From Propionimicrobium sp963511305 (lineage in GTDB: Bacteria > Actinomycetota > Actinomycetes > Propionibacteriales > Propionibacteriaceae): DNA of 47,659 bases. This document shows, in pieces, positions 32,119 to 39,603 of the stretch. Both the position numbers and the translations under genes were made by a program. The notes under the pieces were generated by a model that was given only the letters and a program-made list of their open reading frames with translations, made no database searches and was not told where the DNA came from. How positions within the stretch are numbered: position 1 is the first letter of the stretch; the number at the start of each line of letters is the position of its first letter. Where the stretch lies: positions 1-47,659 of the forward strand of contig CAUPIJ010000011.1 in NCBI GenBank assembly GCA_963511305.1. Direction: 5' to 3'.

Positions 32119-33417
32119 ATGACCTCACTTTATCCTGACGTTAAGCCGGCCGTAAGCGTCGGTAGCGCCGATGTTGTGTTGAGCGAAGACGAGACTCGTG
32201 ATTTCGTTCTCAAGGCGCTCGCCGACTACGACTTCACTGGAAAGCGCGTGACGGTTGTCGTCCCTGACGGCACCCGCCACGCCCCAGTGGCGATGATGTC
32301 GAAGTTCGTTTACGAGGCCATCGCTGATCGTGTTGCAGAGGCTCGGGTGGTTATCGCCCTGGGCACTCACGACTCGATGAGCGACGAGGCCATCGGCAAG
32401 CTGATGGGCTGCGAGCCAGGCAAGTTCGAAGAGACTTACCCTGGCTGGTCGATCTACAACCACGAGTGGCGCGACGAGAGCACCTTCGCCAACCTCGGCA
32501 CGATTCCGGCATCTCGCATCAGCGAGTTGACCGACGGTCGACTGAGCGACCGCGATATGCACGTCGTCGTCAACAAGATGGTCGTTGACACCGATATCTC
32601 GCTCGTGATCGGCCCGGTTTTGCCGCACGAGGTGGTTGGCATCTCGGGAGGAAACAAGTACTTCTTCCCGGGCCTGTCCGGCCACGACGTGATCGACATG
32701 TCGCACTGGGTCGGCGCGCTGATCACCTCCTACGAGATGATCGGTTCGCCGGGCATCACGCCTGTTAGGGCAATGATCGATTCCGCTGCCGATCTGATTC
32801 CGTCAGAGAAACTGCTCTTGGGCATGATCGTCAAGCCCGGCACGAACGACCTACAGTACGTCTCGTTCGGCGACACCCGTACCTCCTGGGAGGCCTGCGC
32901 TGAAGTGTCCAGCCAGGTGCACGTCAAGTACGTTCCCAAGGCGTACAAGCGGGTGGTTTCGATCATCCCTGAGATGTATGAGGACATGTGGACGGGCGCC
33001 AAGGGCTTCTACAAGCTAGAGCCTGTGGTCGCAGATGGCGGTGAGCTGATCATTTATGCTCCGCACATCACCGAGGTCTCCGTGATGCACCCTGGCATCG
33101 AGGAGATCGGCTACCACAACAGGCAGTATTTCGTTAACCAGTGGGAGAAGTTCAAGGATCACCCGTGGGGCGAGCTCGCTCACTCCACTCACCTGCGTGG
33201 CCTCGGTGATTACGACGCCGAGACCGGTGTTGAAACCAACCGCGTGAAGGTGACGTTGGCTACCGGAATCCCGAAGGAAATTGTTGAGAAGATCAGCCTG
33301 ACTTACCTCGATCCCGCAGAAGTGGATTTCGAGGAACTGAAGGCAGATCCTGACACCTTGATAGTGCCCAACGCGGGCGAGTTGTTACACCGCACTGAGG
33401 ATCAGCGCAAGAGATAA
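32119..33417 (+). CDS. larA: LarA-family nickel-pincer racemase/epimerase
   Basis: This 432-aa LarA-family (DUF2088) enzyme belongs to a superfamily that uses the nickel-pincer nucleotide cofactor to move a hydride at C2 of 2-hydroxy acids. Active-site residues known from Lactiplantibacillus LarA have counterparts with matching spacing: D50 and R53 (DGTR), H84 (LGTH), H170 (LPHEV), K180 (GGNK; the covalent pincer lysine, 10 residues after H170) and H196 (SHW; the nickel ligand, 16 residues after K180). Known substrates of the superfamily include lactate, malate, phenyllactate and gluconate. Operon context with uronate enzymes and gnd makes a sugar acid such as mannonate/gluconate the best guess. 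An AGGAG ribosome binding site precedes the ATG. Confidence 0.93.
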   Translation: MTSLYPDVKPAVSVGSADVVLSEDETRDFVLKALADYDFTGKRVTVVVPDGTRHAPVAMMSKFVYEAIADRVAEARVVIALGTHDSMSDEAIGKLMGCEPGKFEETYPGWSIYNHEWRDESTFANLGTIPASRISELTDGRLSDRDMHVVVNKMVVDTDISLVIGPVLPHEVVGISGGNKYFFPGLSGHDVIDMSHWVGALITSYEMIGSPGITPVRAMIDSAADLIPSEKLLLGMIVKPGTNDLQYVSFGDTRTSWEACAEVSSQVHVKYVPKAYKRVVSIIPEMYEDMWTGAKGFYKLEPVVADGGELIIYAPHITEVSVMHPGIEEIGYHNRQYFVNQWEKFKDHPWGELAHSTHLRGLGDYDAETGVETNRVKVTLATGIPKEIVEKISLTYLDPAEVDFEELKADPDTLIVPNAGELLHRTEDQRKR

Positions 33418-33435
33418 CTAACTCGTAAGGGAGCT

Positions 33436-33552
33436 ATGTCAAGCATGAGAATCTCATCGTCCAGGGCCATCAATTTTTTTGATGGCCCTTGGCCGGTCAA
33501 AGTCATACGTTCAGGTGTGCCAGCATTCGGCCGGCTTCGAAAGTTGGCGTGA
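33436..33552 (+). CDS. Possible 38-aa leader peptide between larA and larE
   Basis: ATG 33436 follows AAGGGAG very closely and opens a 38-codon frame (MSSMRISSS...GRLRKLA) ending at TGA 33550-33552, 16 bp before larE. A hairpin (33461-33492) lies inside it. It has no recognisable homology and could be non-coding. It is listed because it fills the only sizeable gap in the lar gene block, where larE, larB and larC otherwise overlap. Confidence 0.25.
   Translation: MSSMRISSSRAINFFDGPWPVKVIRSGVPAFGRLRKLA
33461..33492 (+). promoter_or_regulatory. Hairpin between larA and larE
   Basis: gggccatcaa (33464-33473) pairs perfectly with ttgatggccc (33479-33488) around a T-rich loop. The T-run is in the loop rather than after the stem, so it is not a standard terminator. 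It could slow degradation, attenuate transcription, or set lower expression of the cofactor genes relative to larA. Confidence 0.5.
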
Positions 33553-33568
33553 AGGGCAAACTGGTCGT

Positions 33569-34441
33569 ATGACATTCTCTCTTGAAGTTGAACTACCAAA
33601 TGAGTTGCAGCTCATTGCTGACGAGGTCAGCCGTGAGCTGCACCGTTTGGGCCCCAATCCCAGAGTCGGGGTTGCTTACTCCGGCGGGGTTGATTCCGCT
33701 GTGCTGGCCGCGCTGGTGATGCGCGCCATCGGGGCAGAGTCGACTGTCGGCTTGCTGGCCATCTCGCCGTCGCTGGCGCGCAGGGAGCGCAGACAAGCTC
33801 ATCGGCAGGCTGGCTTGATGGGACTCAAGCTGATCGAGTTCGAGACCGAGGAGCTCGCTGACGAGAACTACGCGGAGAACCCCGTCGATCGCTGCTATTT
33901 CTGCAAAGACGAGATGTTCAAGAAGATCGACGAGTCGGTCGTCGGCGAGTTTTCTCTTGATGCCATTGCCTACGGCGAGAACGCCGACGACGCGAAGCGC
34001 CCGGATCGTCCCGGTGCGGAAGCGGCGAGGGAACACGAGGTGCTTAGGCCGTTGGCTACCGCGGGAGCCAGCAAGGATCAGGTGCGCCAGATCGGCAAGC
34101 TGATGGGGCTGCCCAGCGCGGCGAAACCAGCTGCGCCTTGCCTGGCCAGCAGGGTTCCGCACGGCGAGCAGATCACCGCCGAAAAGCTCCACCAGATTGA
34201 TCTGGCTGAGGACGCCGTGCTGGCTCTTGGTTTCAGCGATTGTCGAGTTCGTCACCACGGTGAGATCGCTAGGGTCGAGGTGCCGGCAGACGAGTTCAGC
34301 AAGCTGGCAGATCAGGCCATTCGGAAGGCTTTGCAGGCCGGTGTCCTGGCTGCGGGCTTCAAGTACGTTACCGTCGATCTTGCTGGTATGCAGTCGGGGG
34401 CATTCACGCTGCAGATTCTGAATGCTAAGGGCGCGGCATGA
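33569..34441 (+). CDS. larE: LarE, sulfur transferase for the nickel-pincer cofactor
   Basis: LarE is an ATP-using PP-loop enzyme that adds sulfur to the two carboxylates of the LarB product. I choose ATG 33569 (GAAGGG upstream), giving 290 aa; earlier in-frame starts run through the intergenic hairpin. The PP-loop SGGVDS is at 38-43. NPVDRCYFCK holds C109 and C112, and PCLASR holds C191, the position of the sulfur-donating cysteine in the L. plantarum enzyme. Extra cysteines raise the question whether this LarE uses an iron-sulfur cluster, as some family members do. Its TGA overlaps the larB ATG (ATGA). Confidence 0.93.
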   Translation: MTFSLEVELPNELQLIADEVSRELHRLGPNPRVGVAYSGGVDSAVLAALVMRAIGAESTVGLLAISPSLARRERRQAHRQAGLMGLKLIEFETEELADENYAENPVDRCYFCKDEMFKKIDESVVGEFSLDAIAYGENADDAKRPDRPGAEAAREHEVLRPLATAGASKDQVRQIGKLMGLPSAAKPAAPCLASRVPHGEQITAEKLHQIDLAEDAVLALGFSDCRVRHHGEIARVEVPADEFSKLADQAIRKALQAGVLAAGFKYVTVDLAGMQSGAFTLQILNAKGAA

Positions 34442-35115
34442 CGGATTTGAGTGAGCAGATTAATTTTGATTTTGGCCGAGCCGATCGGCGGGGCTATCCG
34501 GAGGCGGTGCTTTGCGAGGGCAAGACGGTAGATCAGGTAAGACAGATCGCCCTTGAAATCGCTAACCGCGAGTCGTCTGGAGCAAAGATTTTCACCAGAA
34601 TTTCTGACTCGCAGGCAGCAGCCGTCAAGGCAGTGCTGCCGAATGTTTTTTATGAGCCAGAAGCACGTTTCTTGGCCTCGCCCGGTGAGTTTCCCGAACC
34701 CTCCGGGGGGATGGTAGCCGTGGTTTCCGCGGGTACCTCGGACTATCCGGTGGCGCGAGAGGCCAGCCTGACGGCGCAATTCTTGGGTCGACATGTGGTT
34801 GAGATCATCGATGTCGGGGTTGCCGGACTCCACCGGGTGCTCGCCCGCGTCGATGATCTGCGGGCTGCCGACGTCGTCATCGTGGCCGCCGGCATGGACG
34901 CAGCCCTGGTTCCGGTTGTGACGGGACTGGTCAGCGCTCCGGTGGTAGCCGTGCCCACTTCGGTCGGCTACGGCGCAAGTTTTGGCGGGGTCAGCGCCCT
35001 GCTTTCGATGCTAAATTCCTGCGCTCCGGGCGTCGGCGTAGTAAACATCGACAACGGCTACGGGGCAGGTCACCTGGCCTCGCAGATCGCAGAAAAGAGG
35101 GCGGCCAATGCCTGA
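34438..35115 (+). CDS. larB: LarB, nicotinic acid adenine dinucleotide carboxylase/hydrolase
   Basis: LarB carboxylates the pyridine ring of nicotinic acid adenine dinucleotide and releases AMP, the first step of nickel-pincer cofactor synthesis. The 225-aa protein has an N-terminal LarB-specific region (EAVLCEGKT) and a C-terminal PurE/AIR-carboxylase-like fold with AGTSDYPVAREA and VPTSVGYGASFGG, ending in the conserved NIDNGYGAG. It overlaps larE by 4 bp and larC by 8 bp, so the three cofactor genes are translationally linked. Confidence 0.94.
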   Translation: MTDLSEQINFDFGRADRRGYPEAVLCEGKTVDQVRQIALEIANRESSGAKIFTRISDSQAAAVKAVLPNVFYEPEARFLASPGEFPEPSGGMVAVVSAGTSDYPVAREASLTAQFLGRHVVEIIDVGVAGLHRVLARVDDLRAADVVIVAAGMDAALVPVVTGLVSAPVVAVPTSVGYGASFGGVSALLSMLNSCAPGVGVVNIDNGYGAGHLASQIAEKRAANA

Positions 35116-36484
35116 CATGCACGCCCACGGAGCCCCTCACGGTCATCATGGGCACCGGCACGTTGAGCACCGTCACGTCACCACCGCCGATGGTGTAGAG
35201 GTGCCGGCAGGGGAGCGGATCGAGCCGGGCGAGATCGCGGAGACTCAGGCGCAGCAGAAGATCTTGTGGATCGATGCCAGCCAGGGCGCGGCCGGAGATA
35301 TGCTGCTTGGTGCTCTGTTGGATGCCGGTGCCGATGCGGGTTCCGTCGCTGCCGTGCTTGATCTGGTGGCGCCCGGCAAGCTGCATCTGGAGCAGTCGAA
35401 CGTAGTCAGAGGGCCTTTCGCCGCGAAGAAGGTCAATGTGATTGCCGATGAGGTCGACCCTCCGGCTAGGCACCTATCTGACATCGAGGAGATGCTCGAT
35501 TCGCCAGGCGTGCCCGACGAAACCCGAAAGTTAGCCAAGAAAACTTTCCGCCTGATCGCCGAAGCAGAGGCGAAGGTTCACGGCTCAACCATTAGCGACG
35601 TCCACTTCCATGAGGTCGGCGCGCTCGATTCGATCGGCGACATCGTCGGCTGCGCGGAGGCCATCCGAACGCTGGGAATTGCTAGCGCGACGAGCTCGGT
35701 GGTTGCGGTCGGTTCGGGATCCATCAAAACTCAGCACGGGCTGATGAGCGTGCCGCCGCCTGCTGTTGCGAACCTCGCCGTCGGCTGGCAGATCGAGGCT
35801 GGCGGACCACCCGAGGTCGGGGAACTTTGTACCCCTACCGGAATGGCGCTGATTCGGGCCGTCTGTTCCGAGGTCGGCCCAACACCGGAGATGACGCTAG
35901 AGGCGGTGGGTCTGGGGGCGGGCACGCGCGTCCGTAAAGACCGAGACGGGCTGTTGCGGGTGATGGTCGGGCTGACCGACGCCAGCAGCGACCAGTTCAA
36001 GAACGGCGAGATGTTTGAGATCTCCACCAACGTAGACGACATGGATCCCCGCGTCTATCCGGCGGTGATCCAGGCGCTGCTAGACGCAGGCGCGTCCGAC
36101 GCTTGGCTCACTCCCGTGATGATGAAGAAGGGACGTCCCGCTCACATCGTCACCGCGCTCGCTAGTTCCCGCAATGAGCAGCCGGTTGTCGATGCGATGC
36201 TGACCCACACGTCCACGATTGGCGTGCGGATCAGCTCTCCGATGCACCGCTCCGTTCTCATGCGGGCGTCGGTGCCGGTTGAGGTGAATGGCGTCGAGGT
36301 TCAGATCAAAATTTCCGGCGACGGAAGAAAGATTAGGCAAGTCACCCCCGAGTTCACTGATGTTGAACAGTTGAGCGATAAACTGGATATTCCGGTTATC
36401 GAGGCGCTCAGTCGCGCTCGTCAGGCGGCTTTCGATAGAGGGTTGTCCAGCGGGGCCGAGTGGTCGGTGATCGGCGATGACTAG
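35108..36484 (+). CDS. larC: LarC, nickel insertase, with His-rich N-terminus
   Basis: LarC is the CTP-dependent cyclometallase that inserts nickel into the pincer precursor. The 458-aa gene is one continuous frame covering both LarC1 and LarC2 parts (DASQGAAGDMLLGALLD; later STNVDDMDPRVY and LTPVMMKKGRP); in L. plantarum these need a ribosomal frameshift. The first 23 residues contain nine histidines (H5, H7, H11, H13, H14, H16, H18, H21, H23), a likely nickel-binding or storage segment ahead of the conserved domain at about residue 53. The start overlaps larB by 8 bp, and the end overlaps a 74-aa gene by 8 bp. Confidence 0.94.
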   Translation: MPDMHAHGAPHGHHGHRHVEHRHVTTADGVEVPAGERIEPGEIAETQAQQKILWIDASQGAAGDMLLGALLDAGADAGSVAAVLDLVAPGKLHLEQSNVVRGPFAAKKVNVIADEVDPPARHLSDIEEMLDSPGVPDETRKLAKKTFRLIAEAEAKVHGSTISDVHFHEVGALDSIGDIVGCAEAIRTLGIASATSSVVAVGSGSIKTQHGLMSVPPPAVANLAVGWQIEAGGPPEVGELCTPTGMALIRAVCSEVGPTPEMTLEAVGLGAGTRVRKDRDGLLRVMVGLTDASSDQFKNGEMFEISTNVDDMDPRVYPAVIQALLDAGASDAWLTPVMMKKGRPAHIVTALASSRNEQPVVDAMLTHTSTIGVRISSPMHRSVLMRASVPVEVNGVEVQIKISGDGRKIRQVTPEFTDVEQLSDKLDIPVIEALSRARQAAFDRGLSSGAEWSVIGDD

Positions 36485-36701
36485 TCCAGATACTCGTCTA
36501 GGGGCTCTCGGGTTACGATCCGAGCGTCGTGGGCGAGTTGTTACCAAGGTTCGCTTTCGGCCAAAGACGGCTAAGAAAGTGATCGTCGAGCTAGGTAAGC
36601 GGCTCGGCGATGGCTCGGGTTTCTTCGTGAAGTCCCTGCTCCAAAACATGCAAACCAGCGTAGGTTCAGCGAGATTACCACTAGGTCAGGAGGATTTATG
36701 A
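36477..36701 (+). CDS. Unknown 74-aa basic protein coupled to larC and uxaC
   Basis: ATG 36477 lies 8 bp inside larC, and the TGA (36699-36701) overlaps the uxaC ATG as ATGA. Overlap at both ends, in the same style as larE-larB-larC, argues that it is translated. The protein is basic (TKVRFRPKTAKKVIVELGKRL) with no signal peptide, membrane helix or motif I recognise. The uxaC ribosome binding site (AGGAGG) lies within its last codons. It might instead be a gap filled by chance. Confidence 0.42.
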   Translation: MTSPDTRLGALGLRSERRGRVVTKVRFRPKTAKKVIVELGKRLGDGSGFFVKSLLQNMQTSVGSARLPLGQEDL

Positions 36702-38116
36702 CATACTCATTGAAATTAAACCCGGATAGGCTCTTTCCCGCAGATCCAGAAACTCGGAAAATAGCCAGGCATCTATTCGAAAAGATTGAATCGCTTCCGA
36801 TCATTTCGCCGCACGGTCACGTGCCGATCGAATGGTTGGCCGACGACATCCCGTTCAGCGACCCGACGACGTTGTTGCTGACCCCCGACCACTACACGAA
36901 CCGCATGTTGCACTCGGTCGCCGGAGTGGAGCTCTCGGATCTCGGTGTGCCGGTCGGCTCGGAGATGAGCCCGGAGAAGTCGCGCGCCGCTTTCCGCATC
37001 TTCTGCGAGAACTGGCACATCTTCCGGGGCACCCAGGTGCAGTTCTGGTTCGCCTCGCAGTTCGCTGACGTCTTCGGCGTCGACGTTCGTCCTAGCGCCG
37101 AGACCGCCGATCAGATCTACGACAAGATCTCCGAGTGCCTGGCATCGCCGGAGTACACGCCTCGCGCGCTGTATCGCCGCTTCAACATCGAGGCGCTGGC
37201 CACCACCGACGATCCGTGCGACGATCTGGCCGGCCATAAGAAGCTGCGCGATGACGCCACCTGGGACGGCCGCGTCGTGCCGACCTTCCGTCCTGACAAG
37301 TACCTCGAGCCGGCTAGGGAAGACTGGGTCGAGTCGACCGAGGCTCTCGGCCGCGCCGCTGGCGTCGAGATCGGCAGCTACGCAGATCACGTCGAAGCCA
37401 TGCGCATCAGGCGCAACTACTTCAAGGAAAACGGCGCTGTTTCGTCCGATCACTCGCACCGCGACGCCTGCTGTCGTCGCCTGTCCGATGCGGACGCCGA
37501 AAAGCTCTTCGCCAAGGCGCTGTCTCGCGACATCACCACCGAAGAGGCCGACGCGCTGCGCGAGCACATGGTCAACGACCAGGCCAGGCTCGCCGTCGAA
37601 GATGGTCTGGTGATGACCATCCACCCGGCCGTTTACCGCAACCACGATTCCGATGCCTTCGCCCGCTACGGCGCTGACGTCGGCGGTGACGTCCCGATGA
37701 AGGCCGAGTTCGTGAACGCCCTGCAGCCGATTCTCGACGCCTATGGCAACCACGAGAACTTCCAGATTGTTGCGTTCACAATGGACGAGACCACGTTCTC
37801 GCGCGAGCTCGCGCCGCTGGCCGGTTGGTATCGCGGCTTCTACGTCGGAGCGCCCTGGTGGTTCATCGACGAAAACGACGCCATGATGCGTTACCGCCAG
37901 TCCACCACCGGCTACGGCACCCTCTACAAGGGCTCCGGCTTCGTGGACGACACCCGTGCGTTCTGCTCGATCCCCGCGCGCCACGACGCCGCCCGCAGGG
38001 TCGACGTTTCGTTCCTGGCCAACCTAGTCAGCACCCACCGCATCGAGCTCGATGAGGCCGAGGAGCTGGCTGTTCAGCTGGTCAGCGATCAGCCAAAGCG
38101 CGCTTTCAAGCTATAA
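36698..38116 (+). CDS. uxaC: Glucuronate isomerase (UxaC)
   Basis: UxaC isomerises D-glucuronate to D-fructuronate (and galacturonate to tagaturonate). The 472-aa amidohydrolase-superfamily protein has the metal-binding HxH as SPHGHV (H39, H41). Conserved UxaC blocks follow: TLLLTPDHYTNRML, YRRFNIEALATTDDP and RVVPTFRPDKY, and the C-terminal segment ends LVSDQPKRAFKL. It is cytoplasmic. Translation starts at ATG 36698 behind a perfect AGGAGG. It is the first catabolic step of the operon and defines hexuronate as the likely incoming substrate. Confidence 0.94.
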   Translation: MTYSLKLNPDRLFPADPETRKIARHLFEKIESLPIISPHGHVPIEWLADDIPFSDPTTLLLTPDHYTNRMLHSVAGVELSDLGVPVGSEMSPEKSRAAFRIFCENWHIFRGTQVQFWFASQFADVFGVDVRPSAETADQIYDKISECLASPEYTPRALYRRFNIEALATTDDPCDDLAGHKKLRDDATWDGRVVPTFRPDKYLEPAREDWVESTEALGRAAGVEIGSYADHVEAMRIRRNYFKENGAVSSDHSHRDACCRRLSDADAEKLFAKALSRDITTEEADALREHMVNDQARLAVEDGLVMTIHPAVYRNHDSDAFARYGADVGGDVPMKAEFVNALQPILDAYGNHENFQIVAFTMDETTFSRELAPLAGWYRGFYVGAPWWFIDENDAMMRYRQSTTGYGTLYKGSGFVDDTRAFCSIPARHDAARRVDVSFLANLVSTHRIELDEAEELAVQLVSDQPKRAFKL

Positions 38117-38144
38117 AGAATTTAGTTAGATAGGAATTAGATAA

Positions 38145-39539
38145 ATGACTGTTCCAGTTTTGAATCGTAAGGATTACGGGCGTCCGGCGGCTCCGGTTCG
38201 CATCGTCCACATCGGGCTCGGTAACTTCACCCGCGCCCACCAGGCCTGGTACACCGAGCACGCCTCGGATGCCAAGGATTGGGGTATCGCGGCGTTCACT
38301 GGCAGGCGGCCAACGATGGCTGAGCTGCTGACCCCGCAGGATGGTCTCTACACGCTCATCACCAAGGGTACGGACGGCGACAGCTACGAGGTGATCTCGT
38401 CCGTTTCCGAGATTCATCCGGCCTCCGAATTCGACAAGTTGATCGGCTTCTTCGCCAACCCCAACGTGGTCATCGTTACCTCGACCGTGACCGAGGCTGG
38501 CTACTGTCGTGCCGCCGACGGCTCGCTTGACAAGGCCAGTCAGGCTGTTGCCGCCGACCTCGAGGTCGCCAAGAAGGCGTTCGCGGACGGCGTTCCCAGC
38601 GTTGAGCAGATCGGCAAGCTCGAGGTGAGCACCGCGCCGGTCAAGGTGATGCTCGGCATCGCCGCCCGCATGGTTGCCGATGCCGGCAAGCTGACCGTCC
38701 TGCCGTGCGACAACATTCCGAACAACGGCGAGGGCTTCAACCGCGTGGTTCGCGATGCTGCCGAAGCCGTTTCGTCCGAGGTCGTTGCCTGGCTCGACGC
38801 AAACACCACTTGGGCCACCTGCATGGTCGACCGAATCACGCCGGCCACCACCGATGAGGAAATCGCAGAGGTTGAGGCCGAACAGGGCTACAAGGACGCC
38901 TCGCCGGTGCCGACCGAACCGTTCCGCGAGTGGGTAATTTCGGGTGAGTTCCCGGGCGGCTGCCCAGATTGGGAGTCTGCCGGTGCCCAGATCGTCGATG
39001 CCGTTGAGCCTTACGAGGAGCGCAAGCTGTGGATGCTAAACGGCTCGCACACCCTGATGGCCTACGTTGGCCCCCTCAAGGGCTGCGAGACGGTTGCCGA
39101 CGCCATCACGCACCCGGAGGTTCGTCCGCTGGTGCTCGAGTGGTGGAAGGAGGCGGGCTCCGGTCTGAGCATTGACTGGGAGGATTACACCAAGCAGCTC
39201 ATTGAGCGGTTCGAGAACCCGAATATCCGTCACCTGCTGTCCCAGATTGCAGCCGACGGCTCGCAGAAGATTCCGGTCAGGATCGTTCCTACCATTAGGC
39301 GTTACCGCAAGGCCGGTGAAATGCCTGAGGCGGCGGTAGCGGTCGTCGCGGCCTGGGTGCTGCACCTGCGTGGCGCAAGCACTCCGGTCAAGGACGCAGC
39401 TGCTGAATCGCTGAAGGGCCTGGTGGGAGGCAGCCTGGAGGACGACGCCGTGCAGGTTCTGAAGTATCTAGGTGAAGACCTCGCCGCAGACCAAGTGTTG
39501 GTTGACGCGGTGATTGCTCAAGCGAAGGCTCTGTCGTAG
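38145..39539 (+). CDS. uxuB: Mannitol dehydrogenase-family fructuronate reductase (UxuB-type)
   Basis: This 464-aa polyol/uronate dehydrogenase of the long-chain mannitol dehydrogenase family has the N-terminal dinucleotide site HIGLGNFTRAHQAWY and the catalytic-lysine block ERKLWMLNGSHTLMAY. Next to uxaC, the most likely reaction is NADH-dependent reduction of D-fructuronate to D-mannonate, although mannitol or tagaturonate specificity cannot be excluded from sequence. The next classical enzyme, mannonate dehydratase (UxuA), is not in the operon. A 7-bp hairpin lies between this gene and the transporter. Confidence 0.87.
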   Translation: MTVPVLNRKDYGRPAAPVRIVHIGLGNFTRAHQAWYTEHASDAKDWGIAAFTGRRPTMAELLTPQDGLYTLITKGTDGDSYEVISSVSEIHPASEFDKLIGFFANPNVVIVTSTVTEAGYCRAADGSLDKASQAVAADLEVAKKAFADGVPSVEQIGKLEVSTAPVKVMLGIAARMVADAGKLTVLPCDNIPNNGEGFNRVVRDAAEAVSSEVVAWLDANTTWATCMVDRITPATTDEEIAEVEAEQGYKDASPVPTEPFREWVISGEFPGGCPDWESAGAQIVDAVEPYEERKLWMLNGSHTLMAYVGPLKGCETVADAITHPEVRPLVLEWWKEAGSGLSIDWEDYTKQLIERFENPNIRHLLSQIAADGSQKIPVRIVPTIRRYRKAGEMPEAAVAVVAAWVLHLRGASTPVKDAAAESLKGLVGGSLEDDAVQVLKYLGEDLAADQVLVDAVIAQAKALS

Positions 39540-39566
39540 TAGACAAGCTGAACTCCACAAAGATAG

Positions 39567-39586
39567 AGCCGGCAGCGATGCCGGCT
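39567..39586 (+). promoter_or_regulatory. Hairpin between uxuB and the transporter gene
   Basis: agccggc (39567-39573) pairs with gccggct (39580-39586) around a 6-nt loop, with no U-tract. It may tune transporter expression or protect the upstream message. Confidence 0.35.
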
Positions 39587-39603
39587 AGATCGGAGAAATA
39601 TAA

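Noticed and set aside
33461..33492. Intrinsic terminator between larA and larE
   Set aside because: The T-run is in the hairpin loop and no U-tract follows the stem, so normal termination is not expected; kept as a possible regulatory hairpin.
35108..36484. Programmed frameshift in larC
   Set aside because: LarC1 and LarC2 parts are in one continuous frame here, so no frameshift is needed.
36477..36701. Remnant of a mannonate dehydratase (uxuA)
   Set aside because: The 74-aa sequence shows none of the UxuA motifs and is far too short.
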